Of a DNA stretch of 64,000 bases, positions 24,930 through 33,720 are shown in pieces. The notes beneath the pieces are model-generated. The model did not search any database. It was given only the letters and a program-made list of their open reading frames with translations, and was not told where the DNA came from. The translations under genes and the position numbers were made by a program. This stretch comes from Syntrophus sp034006265. Its GTDB lineage: Bacteria > Desulfobacterota > Syntrophia > Syntrophales > Syntrophaceae. The stretch spans positions 1 through 64,000 of the forward strand of contig JAVETB010000004.1 in the NCBI GenBank assembly GCA_034006265.1, read 5' to 3'. Each line of letters begins with the position of its first letter. Positions within the stretch are counted from its first letter, which is position 1.

Positions 24930-25171
24930 ATGTCAGGCAATGGCATGGATTCGGAAGGTGTGACGCTGCGCCGCTGCGCTCTCCAACTTTACACCGCCGG
25001 GCATGAGTCCTGCTTCACGGTATGTCCTTACGGAAATTGGATGCGGCATGCCAATTCCTGAGAGCGCGCGGACCGGAATCGTGGCCTGCCTGCCGTTATG
25101 AACGATGTCCATTGCCCGGCACGAAAAATCAGCGCGGCTGAAGCGCGTCGTTGGCCACCATTGGAGAGAAA
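24930..25171. other. Intergenic stretch, no gene seen
   Basis: The 240 bases between the methyltransferase and amidotransferase genes hold no supported open frame, RNA or terminator. A search by eye for integron attC-type core sites gave only a CCGTTATG word at about 25091, which is not enough. Confidence 0.35.
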
Positions 25172-25894
25172 ATGCGGGCACACTGTTTTCAGCATGTCCC
25201 TTTTGAGGAGCTTGGAAGTATCGAACCCTGGCTGGATTCAAAGGGGTACGATCTGACCTGTACAAGGTTTTTTGAAGCATCAGATTTACCGGATCCCAAA
25301 GAAATCGATTTGCTTGTGATCATGGGCGGCCCGATGAGCGTGAATGATGAAGGCAGTTTCCCATGGCTGTCACTGGAAAAGCAGTTTGTCCGTGAAATGA
25401 TCGATTCCGGGAAACCTGTCCTGGGAATATGCCTTGGCGCTCAGCTCATTGCAAACGCCATGGGGGCTCAGGTCACTGCCAACCCTGAAAAGGAAATCGG
25501 CTGGTTTCCTATCCGCGCCGTTTCCCCTGTCGATGATGACGCCTTCCGTTTTCCGCCTTCGGAAACCGTGTTTCACTGGCACGGGGAGACCTTCGATTTG
25601 CCGGCGGGTGCAATACGACTCGCCAGGAGTGAAGGGTGCGTGAACCAGGCCTTTCAACTCGGGAAGCGGGTGATCGGCCTGCAGTTCCACCTCGAAACAA
25701 CCCCGATTTTGGCGCGAGAGCTTGTCTTCCATTGTCACGAAGAGATTGTTCCATCGCGATATGTTCAAACGGCGGAAGAAATCCTGTCGGCCGGCCCAAA
25801 CCGTTATCAGTCGGTCAATAATCTGATGAGCGGCATCCTGTCCTATCTTTTAAGTCAGCCACCAGGAGACCTGAATGCACAGGAAGGATCGTAA
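25172..25894 (+). CDS. Class I glutamine amidotransferase (GMP synthase-like)
   Basis: The 240-residue stand-alone GATase has the nucleophile cysteine in GKPVLGICLGAQLIA (near residue 92), the oxyanion segment LLVIMGGPMSVND, and the catalytic histidine-glutamate pair in GLQFHLE (near 170). Such proteins hydrolyse glutamine for an unknown partner, or act on gamma-glutamyl compounds. The start ATG 25172 has GGAGAG close upstream. No synthetase partner is adjacent. Confidence 0.87.
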   Translation: MRAHCFQHVPFEELGSIEPWLDSKGYDLTCTRFFEASDLPDPKEIDLLVIMGGPMSVNDEGSFPWLSLEKQFVREMIDSGKPVLGICLGAQLIANAMGAQVTANPEKEIGWFPIRAVSPVDDDAFRFPPSETVFHWHGETFDLPAGAIRLARSEGCVNQAFQLGKRVIGLQFHLETTPILARELVFHCHEEIVPSRYVQTAEEILSAGPNRYQSVNNLMSGILSYLLSQPPGDLNAQEGS

Positions 25895-26098
25895 CGTCCT
25901 GCGGCGGCATTTCTCAAGGAAGATGAACGAGAGACAGCCGGAATTCAAGGAAAAAATAGTTATTCCCAGTGTGGCATACGCCTTAAGCAATGGGTCTGCG
26001 CTTGGCTTGTCCCGTTTGTCCGGGTTTGACGACTCCACGGGGGGAATGGCCCGCACGTCTTACAAGGAGATATCGTCTTTCCTGTCGACGGGAGCCCT
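25895..26098. other. Short stretch with only a doubtful open frame
   Basis: An open frame at 25875-26117 overlaps the amidotransferase end but has no recognisable features and no good ribosome site. I treat it as non-coding or a remnant. Confidence 0.35.
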
Positions 26099-26620
26099 GT
26101 GTTGGACCGACTCGTGAGCGATGAGACGAACGTCTCGAGCTACCAGCTGGCGCCGATGTCCGCGCTGATTCGGACGGTCACTATTCTTCTTCTGGTGCTG
26201 CCGGTTGCATTCCTTGCCGCCCCGCTCTTCGGGGAAAGGCTGCCTGCCGTGCCCGCCTTGGTCATCATCGCCGCATACGCCTGGATCCGGCTCAGGTTCC
26301 GGCCGAGCCGGTTCGTCGTCCATCGGGATGGAATCGAGGTACGCTGGCCCCTCAAGTGCCGCAGGATCTCGCGCAAGGACATCGCGAATGTGCGGGTGAT
26401 CGACGGGTATGAACTGAATAAGGAAACCGGCTGGTGCGTGCGGGTCGGATCAGGCGGACTCTGGGGCGGGTTCGGTTGGCTGTGGACGAAGCGCCGGGGT
26501 ATCGTTCAGATGTATGTCTCGCGCACCGATGGTTACGTGTGGATCGAGACTTGCGGCAAGCGTCCGTGGCTGATCACACCGGAGCGGCCCGAAGCATTCG
26601 TTCGTGCCTTGATGCGATAG
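26099..26620 (+). CDS. Membrane-anchored PH-like domain protein
   Basis: The product of up to 173 residues has two hydrophobic segments (about 22-45 and 48-62, IRTVTILLLVLPVAFLAAPL and VPALVIIAAYAWI) and then a small beta-rich domain beginning RFVVHRDGIEVRWPLKCRRI, as in bacterial PH-domain proteins whose sheet follows a TM pair. The role is unknown. The start is uncertain: GTG 26099, GTG 26117 and ATG 26156 are all possible. It is the last gene of the accessory stretch. Confidence 0.6.
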   Translation: MLDRLVSDETNVSSYQLAPMSALIRTVTILLLVLPVAFLAAPLFGERLPAVPALVIIAAYAWIRLRFRPSRFVVHRDGIEVRWPLKCRRISRKDIANVRVIDGYELNKETGWCVRVGSGGLWGGFGWLWTKRRGIVQMYVSRTDGYVWIETCGKRPWLITPERPEAFVRALMR

Positions 26621-26732
26621 TGCGCGCGGGAATTTTATGCCGGAGAGTTCCTGTCCGCCGGGACAACCAGTGAACCGGTATCGTCGCCATGGTGCGGATA
26701 TCTGCACCTGCCTGGGATTTAAACCGCAATGG

Positions 26733-28088
26733 TCAGTCAGCCATCCGGGATTCGAAAACACGATACTGGCGTTTGGTCCAGAAAAGGATAAAAAGAAAGG
26801 CCAGGGCATTGGCGAGAGGCTGCGCCATCCATACGCCGTTGATGCCGAAAAGGTGCGGAAGCCCGAACAGAAGGGGAAACAGGACCAGGGTGTCGCGGAC
26901 AACCAGAAGAAGCATGGCCGTTATTCCGCGCCCGAGGCCGATGAACATATTGATCCACATCAGGCTGGGGGCGGCGGTCAGGAGCATTAAAAAGTTGATG
27001 CGCAGGGCCGTTTCCGTCAGGGCCTGCAACTGCGGGTCGGGAGAGAAAAACGTTGCAATCGAATCTGCAAAGACTTCCACCGCCAGACAACTCAGGACGG
27101 CGATGCCGACAGAGATCCTGACGGCGACCTTGACGGTCTCCAAAAGCCTGGGATAGAGCCTGGCCCCTTCACTGAAGCCCACCAGCGGCATCAGGCCCTG
27201 CCCGAATCCGTAAAGCATCATCATGATCAGGCCATTTGTCCGGAAGATAATGCCGAGAGTGGCGACGGCCAGGTCGCTGTACCCGGCTAGAATGGAATTG
27301 TGCAGCAGCATGCCCAGACTGACCCCCAGGTTGATGACGATAGAGGGAAATCCCGTCGAATAAATGGAGAAAATGATGGGGAGATTCGGGCGGAGATGTT
27401 TCCATTTCAGACGATACTTTGAGCTTTTCTGCTGGAGGTAGTAAAAGGACAGCAGAGCGCCCGAGATCTGAGAGATCACCGTGGCCAGGGCTGCCCCCTG
27501 TATTTCCAGGCGGGGAAAAGGCCCCAGCCCGAAGATGAGCAGGGGTTCAAGAATGGCGCTGACCACGGCAATAAAAAAAACGGAATACATGGAGGCATCG
27601 GGCCGGCCTTCCGCCCTGAGGAGATTGTTGATCATCATGATCAGAAAAAGAAAAGGGACGCCGGGCATGACCGTGACGAGATAAAGGCGTGAAAGGGGGA
27701 GGATTTCCTCCGTGGCGCCGAAGAGTTTCAGAATCGAATCCGGAGCGGCAAGAATCAATCCGGCAAGCAGAACGCCCAGTGCGGCTGAAAGAAAAAAGAC
27801 CTGCCCCGCCGTCTGGCGGGCTTTAAGAAATTCCTCCGATCCGAACATCCGGGCAGCGTAGGAACCGGCGCCTATCCCAGTTCCTACTCCGATACCGCCA
27901 AAAATCAGCACGATGGGAAAGCAGATGGTTAAAGCCGCCATGGCTTTAGAACTTAACCGAGCCAACCAGAAGGCTTCAATGAAGTTAAAAAACGCCATGA
28001 CGAGCATGGCGGCAATGGACGGTCCGCTCATTCTGAGCAGCAGGGGAAGGATGGGACCTTTTCCCAGATCAAGGCTCTTGTCATTCAT
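26733..28088 (-). CDS. MATE-family efflux transporter
   Basis: The 451-residue protein has twelve hydrophobic segments in two similar halves and the MatE pattern: DLGKGPILPLLLRMSGPSIAAML at the start, GIGVGTGIGAGSYAARMFG at the end of helix 2-3, and FGQGLMPLVGFSEGARLY in the second half. MATE proteins export drugs or metabolites using Na+ or H+. The substrate is unknown. It stands alone on the minus strand, divergent from miaA. Confidence 0.9.
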   Translation of the reverse strand: MNDKSLDLGKGPILPLLLRMSGPSIAAMLVMAFFNFIEAFWLARLSSKAMAALTICFPIVLIFGGIGVGTGIGAGSYAARMFGSEEFLKARQTAGQVFFLSAALGVLLAGLILAAPDSILKLFGATEEILPLSRLYLVTVMPGVPFLFLIMMINNLLRAEGRPDASMYSVFFIAVVSAILEPLLIFGLGPFPRLEIQGAALATVISQISGALLSFYYLQQKSSKYRLKWKHLRPNLPIIFSIYSTGFPSIVINLGVSLGMLLHNSILAGYSDLAVATLGIIFRTNGLIMMMLYGFGQGLMPLVGFSEGARLYPRLLETVKVAVRISVGIAVLSCLAVEVFADSIATFFSPDPQLQALTETALRINFLMLLTAAPSLMWINMFIGLGRGITAMLLLVVRDTLVLFPLLFGLPHLFGINGVWMAQPLANALAFLFILFWTKRQYRVFESRMAD

Positions 28089-28244
28089 GGCGCTTTGATT
28101 TATAGGCAGACTCTGTTCAAGACAAAGGAAGCAAGGGGAGGAATCGCACGACGGGACATTCGGCCGTAATTTCTTTCTTCTCTTGCCCGGAGAAAGGTAC
28201 CTGCTAACATTGAATACTCCAAAAGATCAAGATCATTTATTGAC

Positions 28245-29162
28245 ATGAGCAAAAATCTCACCGTCATCCTGGGTCCTACGGCATCGGGAAAAACAGGGCT
28301 GGCGGTCCGGCTTGCCCGGGACCTGAATACGGAAATCATTTCCGCCGATTCACGGCAGGTCTATCGGGGAATGGATATCGGAACGGGCAAGGATCTTGTG
28401 GATTACTGGATCGACGGAAGAAATATTCCCTGCCACCTGATCGATATCGTGGATCCTGATTACGATTTCAGCATGTTTGAGTATCAGGCCCGGTTTTACC
28501 GCTGCTTTGCTGAGATCTCGTCCCGGGGGATGGTTCCCATCCTCGTTGGCGGTACCGGATTATACCTCTCAGCCGTTCTCGAGGAGTATCGGATGGATGC
28601 CGTTCCGGAAAACATCGAGCTGAGGGAATCTTTGAAGGACAAATCGCTCGAGGACCTTCAGCAGCGACTGCTGGCGCTCAATCCGACCTTGCACAATACA
28701 ACGGATCTGCACGATCGCTCCCGCATTCTTCGCGCCCTTGAAATCGCTGAATTCCCGCGGAACGGGAAGGCAGGCCCGACAGAGGAACGCCCAACCATCG
28801 ATCCCCTGGTGATCGGCATCCACTGGGATCGGGAGTCGCTCCGCAGGCGGATCACCCTCCGGCTGAATGAGCGGCTGGCCATGGGACTGATCGATGAGGT
28901 GAAAGAGCTCAACCGGTCCGGGATCTCCTGGGAAAGGCTTCATTTCCTGGGCCTCGAATACCGGTATGTTGCGCTTTATCTTCAGAGGAAAATGTCCTAC
29001 GCAGACATGGTGCAAACTCTTACGAACCGCATTTTCCAGTTCTCAAAAAGACAGGCCACATGGTTTCGCCGAATGGAGCGGCACGGCATCAAAATTTTCT
29101 GGGTTGAGGGCAGCGATTACGAATCGCTGGAGAACCTGACCCGCGGGACGCTGACCGCATGA
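28245..29162 (+). CDS. miaA: tRNA dimethylallyltransferase MiaA
   Basis: MiaA puts a dimethylallyl group on N6 of A37 in tRNAs that read U-initial codons. The 305-residue protein has the P-loop GPTASGKT at 9-16, the ISADSRQVYRGMDIGTGK block, GGTGLYLSA, and the C-terminal FLGLEYRYVALYL segment; the last motif in E. coli is LGY(R)-, close to this. It overlaps the following glycosyltransferase gene by four bases (ATGA). Confidence 0.95.
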   Translation: MSKNLTVILGPTASGKTGLAVRLARDLNTEIISADSRQVYRGMDIGTGKDLVDYWIDGRNIPCHLIDIVDPDYDFSMFEYQARFYRCFAEISSRGMVPILVGGTGLYLSAVLEEYRMDAVPENIELRESLKDKSLEDLQQRLLALNPTLHNTTDLHDRSRILRALEIAEFPRNGKAGPTEERPTIDPLVIGIHWDRESLRRRITLRLNERLAMGLIDEVKELNRSGISWERLHFLGLEYRYVALYLQRKMSYADMVQTLTNRIFQFSKRQATWFRRMERHGIKIFWVEGSDYESLENLTRGTLTA

Positions 29163-30550
29163 CTCTGCCCGGCTTCGTTTCCGACTACCTAAAAAAGTGC
29201 CGCTACGAGTCCTCACACGCCCTGAGTCCTGGAGAAGATTCTCTTCAGGGCATTCTGCAAGCCGTGGTCATTCCCGTTTTGGCTGAAAGAGGCCATCTTT
29301 TTTCGACACTGGCCAGTCTGGCCGGAAACGCCCCCGACATGCTGGAGCGGACGCTGGTCATCTGTGTCGTCAACAACCGCCCCTGTCCCTACACAAGCGC
29401 GGAGGCGATTGAAAACAATCAACGTACCCTGGAGATTCTTCGGGAACTTGGAAGAGGGCGAATTCCACATTTTGAAGAGGGCGAAGGCTTCCTCATCGAA
29501 GATTGCCGGCGGATTCTCCAAGGCAGGCTGCGCCTGGTCTATCTGGATGCCTCTTCACCGGGAAGGGAGCTGCCTCTGAAACAGGGCGGGGTTGGTCTTG
29601 CGAGAAAGATTGGCCTCGATGCGGCGCTTTCCGTCATGGATTTCAACGGCCCCGATCATGGTCTGCTCCTGTGCCTCGATGCGGATTCCCCCGTAGATCG
29701 AAATTATCTGTCCGCTGTGCGCCGATTTTATGAAGGCCGGAACATGGGAGCTGCCGTCGTGGCCTATGCCCATCCCCTCCCAGCAAACCCGAAGCTGCTC
29801 GCCGCCATTGTCCGGTATGAGCTCTACCTCCGCTATTACGTCCTTGGGCTGGAATTTGCGGGATCCCCTTACGCCTTCCACACCATCGGTTCCACCATGA
29901 GCTGCACCGTCCGGAGCTATTCCGCCGTCCGGGGGATGAACCGCCGCGAGGCGGGGGAGGATTTCTATTTTCTCAACAAGCTGGCGAAGCTTTCTCCCGT
30001 GGGAACCATTTCAGGAACACGGGTTTACCCGTCTCCCAGGGTTTCCCGGAGGGTTCCCTTCGGCACGGGACAGCGGATGAAAAGTTCCCTGGAGGGAACG
30101 GATCGGGAGGACATCTTTTATGATCCCCGGATCTTTCGGATTCTGAAGTCCTGGCTGAAGGGGATGAAAACCATCATCAGTAACGGGGGAGATTTTACCC
30201 TGCGGATGGCAGAAGAGATCTCACCCGTTCTTCCCTGTTTTCTAGAAAGGACTCAGTTCCCTGATGTCTGGGCAAAGATCTGCAGGACGCACAGGAGTCC
30301 GGAAAAACGTCACGAGCATTTTTCGGAGTGGTTTGACGGGTTCAGAACCATGAAGCTCGTCCACCACCTCTCGGACAACGCCCTTCCAGCGTGTCCGGTG
30401 GGGCGGGCTCTGCCGCTGCTGCTGGAATGGATGGAGCATCCTCTTGAGGAAGCCTGGCAGGCAAAACGTGACGGGTATGATCCCGGGCTGGAAGTGCAGA
30501 TCGAAATACTTCAAAATCTTAGGAATTATGAGTTTCAGGGCGAAAAATAA
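29159..30550 (+). CDS. Family 2-like glycosyltransferase
   Basis: The 463-residue protein has a GT-A nucleotide-sugar fold: an N-terminal strand AVVIPVLAERGHLFSTLASL, the metal-binding region LLCLDADSPVDRNYLSAV (DxD type, about 171-188), and a later GEDFYFLNKLAKL segment that fits the acidic catalytic region of GT2 enzymes. The C-terminal 150 residues are helical and unassigned. The acceptor is unknown. It is translationally coupled to miaA although the two functions have no obvious link. Confidence 0.75.
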   Translation: MTLPGFVSDYLKKCRYESSHALSPGEDSLQGILQAVVIPVLAERGHLFSTLASLAGNAPDMLERTLVICVVNNRPCPYTSAEAIENNQRTLEILRELGRGRIPHFEEGEGFLIEDCRRILQGRLRLVYLDASSPGRELPLKQGGVGLARKIGLDAALSVMDFNGPDHGLLLCLDADSPVDRNYLSAVRRFYEGRNMGAAVVAYAHPLPANPKLLAAIVRYELYLRYYVLGLEFAGSPYAFHTIGSTMSCTVRSYSAVRGMNRREAGEDFYFLNKLAKLSPVGTISGTRVYPSPRVSRRVPFGTGQRMKSSLEGTDREDIFYDPRIFRILKSWLKGMKTIISNGGDFTLRMAEEISPVLPCFLERTQFPDVWAKICRTHRSPEKRHEHFSEWFDGFRTMKLVHHLSDNALPACPVGRALPLLLEWMEHPLEEAWQAKRDGYDPGLEVQIEILQNLRNYEFQGEK

Positions 30551-30577
30551 TCTTCGGAAATTTATGAGAATCACCTC

Positions 30578-30606
30578 TTGACCTTTACAGGCACTTTCCC
30601 TATACT
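30578..30606 (+). promoter_or_regulatory. Sigma-70-type promoter for the SurA-like lipoprotein gene
   Basis: TTGACC at 30578-30583 and TATACT at 30601-30606 are 17 bases apart. Transcription would start near 30613, giving a 58-base leader before the ATG at 30671. Confidence 0.75.
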
Positions 30607-30670
30607 CCGCCTACTTAATTGAAAATTCTGTCTTATCAGCATTAAAGCATGAACATTCAAAGGAGATCAT

Positions 30671-31762
30671 ATGTCATCACCAAAGTGCAAGGGAGTACCA
30701 GCCATTTTTTCAACAGCAATACTTTGCATGATCCTTTTACTGGCCTTCGGATTGACGGCTTGCCAGAAACAGGGGGAAAAAGAGACCGCTCTTAAAGAAA
30801 CAACCGGCCAGTCCGCCGCATCCGATCCATCGAACCCTGCGAAGGATACATCGGTCGCCCTTGGACCCGGTGGAGCCGTCATTGAGGTGGATGGGGCGAA
30901 AATGACCAAGGCGCAGCTGGATGCGGAAGTGAACAGCAAGATGTCGGAGATTCAGGACAAAATGCCGCCTGAAAAGCTGGACCAGGTCAAAACCAACATC
31001 CAGAAGGGGCTCGTTGAGGATTTTGTTGTCAAAACCCTGCTGAACAATGAGGTAAACCGCCTGAAAATCACCGCGACAAACGAAGAAATTGATCAGGCGA
31101 TTGAAAAACTGAAATCAACCCTTCCCCCCAATATGACCTTGGAAGACCTTATGAAGAAGAACCATCTGACCCGGGAAAAAATGCGGGAAGAGATCCAGCT
31201 TGGAATCCGCATCAACAAGCTTATCTCCCCGCAGATCAAGAACCTGCCCGCGCCAACCGAGAAGGAAATCTCAGATTTCTACAAGAACAACCAGAAGCGC
31301 TTCAAGGTGCCTGAGGCCGTACACGCAAGACATATTCTCATTGCCAAGGCCCCCGGAGACAGTGATGCGCTTCTTGCCCAGAAAAAGGCAAAGGCGGAAG
31401 GACTGAGAAAGCAGATTACGGCTGGAGCTGATTTTGCCGAGCTGGCGAGGACTCATTCAGATTGCCCCAGCAAAAGCAACGGGGGCGACCTGGGTAATGT
31501 CACCCGCGGACAGATGGTAAAGCCCTTTGAAGACGCTGTCTTCGCATTGAAAAAGAATCAAATCGGTCCGGTTGTGGAGACGGAATATGGATTCCATGTG
31601 GTGCAGGCGCTAGGTGTACGGCCGCCAAAGACCATCGCCTTTGACGAAAAGACCAAGGCGATGATCTCGGCTTATCTTCAGCAGCAGAAACAGCAGGATG
31701 TTTTCAAGAACATGATCAGGAGCCTCAAGGAAAAGGCAAAGATCGTGTCCTATCTCTCCTGA
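30671..31762 (+). CDS. SurA/PpiC-type peptidyl-prolyl isomerase lipoprotein
   Basis: The 363-residue protein starts with a lipoprotein signal peptide ending in the lipobox LTAC (Cys near residue 31). A SurA_N-like helical chaperone region follows (about 75-215, with LEDLMKKNHLTREKMREEIQ), then a parvulin domain (about 215-315) with VHARHILIAK, FAELARTHSDCPSKSNGGDLG and GPVVETEYGFHVVQ, the conserved PpiC blocks. It should help fold outer-membrane or exported proteins in the periplasm. It is monocistronic with its own promoter and terminator. Confidence 0.92.
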   Translation: MSSPKCKGVPAIFSTAILCMILLLAFGLTACQKQGEKETALKETTGQSAASDPSNPAKDTSVALGPGGAVIEVDGAKMTKAQLDAEVNSKMSEIQDKMPPEKLDQVKTNIQKGLVEDFVVKTLLNNEVNRLKITATNEEIDQAIEKLKSTLPPNMTLEDLMKKNHLTREKMREEIQLGIRINKLISPQIKNLPAPTEKEISDFYKNNQKRFKVPEAVHARHILIAKAPGDSDALLAQKKAKAEGLRKQITAGADFAELARTHSDCPSKSNGGDLGNVTRGQMVKPFEDAVFALKKNQIGPVVETEYGFHVVQALGVRPPKTIAFDEKTKAMISAYLQQQKQQDVFKNMIRSLKEKAKIVSYLS

Positions 31763-31792
31763 TGCACGTATTCAGATAGCCAGAGAAATGCA

Positions 31793-31836
31793 GGGGGCAT
31801 CTCATCCGTTCCTGGATGAGATGCCCCCTTATTTTT
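31793..31836 (+). terminator. Rho-independent terminator
   Basis: GGGGGCATCTCATCC at 31793-31807 pairs with GGATGAGATGCCCCC at 31814-31828, followed by TTATTTTT. It ends the SurA-like gene; the DUF2520 gene converges from the other side. Confidence 0.93.
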
Positions 31837-31883
31837 GAGAACAATCGACGGATCACCAATGCGGTGATTCCAGTTCCTTCTCT

Positions 31884-32780
31884 CTACGTCTGATCGTTGC
31901 TTCCCCCCCGCAGCAGTCGCGTGAGGGCTTCGGCGCGTTCAGTCGAAAGACTCCCTTTCTCCACACCCAGGTCTACGGTCAGAACGCCCAATTCCTGATA
32001 GATGCTCAGGAAGTGGGGCAGCTTCAGGGAAAAGGCGGCCAGATGTTTCTGGATCGTACCCACATCGCCGCGGGCGATGGGACCGGTTAGGGCCGAAATG
32101 GTGCCTTGGCGCTCAATGTTCCTGATCGTTCCCAGGACCAGGGGCCAAAAGGCCTCGATGGCTTGTTCACGGGTCAATCCGAAAGAGGCATAAATGGTTT
32201 CCACGGTGTGCAGCAGTGTCGTCAGATAGTTGGACGCCATACAGGCGGCAGCATGATAAAGGGGCTTGTCCGCCTCGTTGACCAAAAAGGGCTTCCCACC
32301 AAGATCCCTTACCAGTTTTTCGGCCCAGCCGACGAGCTCTTCCTGAGCCGTAACACCGAACGCGCTGCCCGGCAGGTTCTCAATAGCTCCCCCGATATCG
32401 GCAAAAGACTGGATCGGATGAATGCTGGCGACCAGCGCCCCTGAACGGCGGGCCGACTCCAAGAGATCGAGCCCCCCGGCGCCGCTCATGTGCACAACCT
32501 TATTTCCCGGTATAATCGTCCCGGAATCGCTCAGGGTTCGGCATGTTTCGGCAATTTCGTCATCAGGAGTCGTGATCAGGATGACATCGGCCTTTCGGGC
32601 GGCTTCTTCTGGACTGGAAAAGGGCTGAGCCGACGTGTAGGAGAGAATGTCCTTTAGGGCGGAGGGATTCCGATCGGAAACGGCAGCAATGCCGTAACCG
32701 GCCTTCTGAAGGAGATAGCCCATGGCCGTACCGACCTTGCCTGCTCCGATAATCGCTATTTGCTCGATGAAACCGGTCAT
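31884..32780 (-). CDS. Rossmann-like/DUF2520 dehydrogenase-type protein
   Basis: The 298-residue protein has an N-terminal NAD(P)-binding Rossmann part (IAIIGAGKVGTAMGYLLQKAG, about 8-28) and a C-terminal helical DUF2520 domain with LYHAAACMASNYLTTLL, like the ketopantoate reductase and F420-dependent oxidoreductase families. HPIQSFAD at about 121 is a family mark. The substrate is unknown. Its ATG overlaps the stop of a 32-codon ORF (ATGA), which suggests coupled translation. Confidence 0.88.
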   Translation of the reverse strand: MTGFIEQIAIIGAGKVGTAMGYLLQKAGYGIAAVSDRNPSALKDILSYTSAQPFSSPEEAARKADVILITTPDDEIAETCRTLSDSGTIIPGNKVVHMSGAGGLDLLESARRSGALVASIHPIQSFADIGGAIENLPGSAFGVTAQEELVGWAEKLVRDLGGKPFLVNEADKPLYHAAACMASNYLTTLLHTVETIYASFGLTREQAIEAFWPLVLGTIRNIERQGTISALTGPIARGDVGTIQKHLAAFSLKLPHFLSIYQELGVLTVDLGVEKGSLSTERAEALTRLLRGGSNDQT

Positions 32781-32875
32781 GACTTTGAAGGAATCAGAAA
32801 ATGTTCGCCATAAAAAAGCCCGTGGAAAGGATCCGCAAGGCCGATCACCGGGTCATTGATTACACGAGTCTTCAT
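32777..32875 (-). CDS. Small ORF (32 codons) coupled to the DUF2520 gene
   Basis: An ATG at 32875 stands eight bases after a strong AGGAG site and opens a 32-codon frame whose TGA overlaps the ATG of the DUF2520 gene. The peptide begins KTRVINDPVIGLADPFHGLF; the INDPV part recalls the start of HD-type triphosphohydrolases (IINDPVHG), so it may be the stub of a lost HD gene, or a real small protein or leader. It has neither signal peptide nor membrane segment. Confidence 0.5.
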   Translation of the reverse strand: MKTRVINDPVIGLADPFHGLFYGEHFLIPSKS

Positions 32876-33068
32876 GCATTCAACTCCTTTCGTCTCAGTC
32901 CATTCTGCCGTGGATTCAAGAGATTATCTTTCTAACACAGGAAAGAAAAAAGAATCAACCGAAATGACTTCCCTGCAGGCAGGAAGACAGAGGCGGATCA
33001 TGCCTTGTCATTCCGCAGCAATTTGGATATAGTTCAAACCATCTGCAACAGGAAGGAATTAGACGAAC

Positions 33069-33713
33069 ATGAAATCCGTGGAGCTGATGATTTTCGATTT
33101 TGACGGCACGCTGGTCAATTCCGGTACCGATCTGGTGAATGCGGTCAATCACACGCTGAAAAGACTTTCGCTGCCTGAACTTCCCGGCGGGAAAATCATC
33201 AGCTTTGTCGGGGACGGAGTTCAGAAGCTGGTGGAGCGCTCTCTGGGGCGCTTTTTCCCGGAATACTTCGATGAGGCGATGAAAATCTTCGACCTTTATT
33301 ACAGGGAACATCTGCTGGACCATACGGCGCCCTATCCGGGAGTGGAGGCTGTCCTCGCTCACTTTTCCGACAAAAAAAAGGTCATCATGACCAACAAGCG
33401 GCATCATTTCACAGTAGAACTCACGGACGCCCTCCATCTGACCGAATATTTCGACGAGATCATCGGGGCGGACAGCAGGCCTTATCGTAAGCCGGACAGA
33501 CGTCTCGTCGATCCTCTTCTGGATCTCTATGGCGTCCCTCGGGAAAAAGCCGTCATTGTCGGTGACGGGATCAATGATGTCCTTCTGGCCAAAAACGCCG
33601 GCTTGATCAGTTGCGCTTTTTTGAACGGCCTGGGAAACCGGAAAGAACTCCTGTCCCTGCAGCCCGATTTTGTCTGTGAAGGCCTGCTCGAGGTGATTTC
33701 CTTCTTCTGCTGA
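33069..33713 (+). CDS. gph: HAD-family phosphatase, phosphoglycolate phosphatase-like
   Basis: The 214-residue protein shows the HAD motifs in order: DFDGTLVNS (nucleophile Asp near 11), VIMTNKRH (motif II Thr), KPDRRLV (motif III Lys) and VIVGDGINDVLLAKNAG (motif IV acidic pair), with a helical cap between motif I and II. This fits Gph, which clears 2-phosphoglycolate, but other small phosphoesters are possible. A GGAAGGAATTAGACGAAC ribosome region precedes ATG 33069. tilS follows after seven bases. Confidence 0.88.
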   Translation: MKSVELMIFDFDGTLVNSGTDLVNAVNHTLKRLSLPELPGGKIISFVGDGVQKLVERSLGRFFPEYFDEAMKIFDLYYREHLLDHTAPYPGVEAVLAHFSDKKKVIMTNKRHHFTVELTDALHLTEYFDEIIGADSRPYRKPDRRLVDPLLDLYGVPREKAVIVGDGINDVLLAKNAGLISCAFLNGLGNRKELLSLQPDFVCEGLLEVISFFC

Positions 33714-33720
33714 GGGGGCG

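Noticed and set aside
25875..26117. 80-codon open frame after the amidotransferase
   Set aside because: It overlaps the amidotransferase end, has no ribosome site and shows no family pattern.
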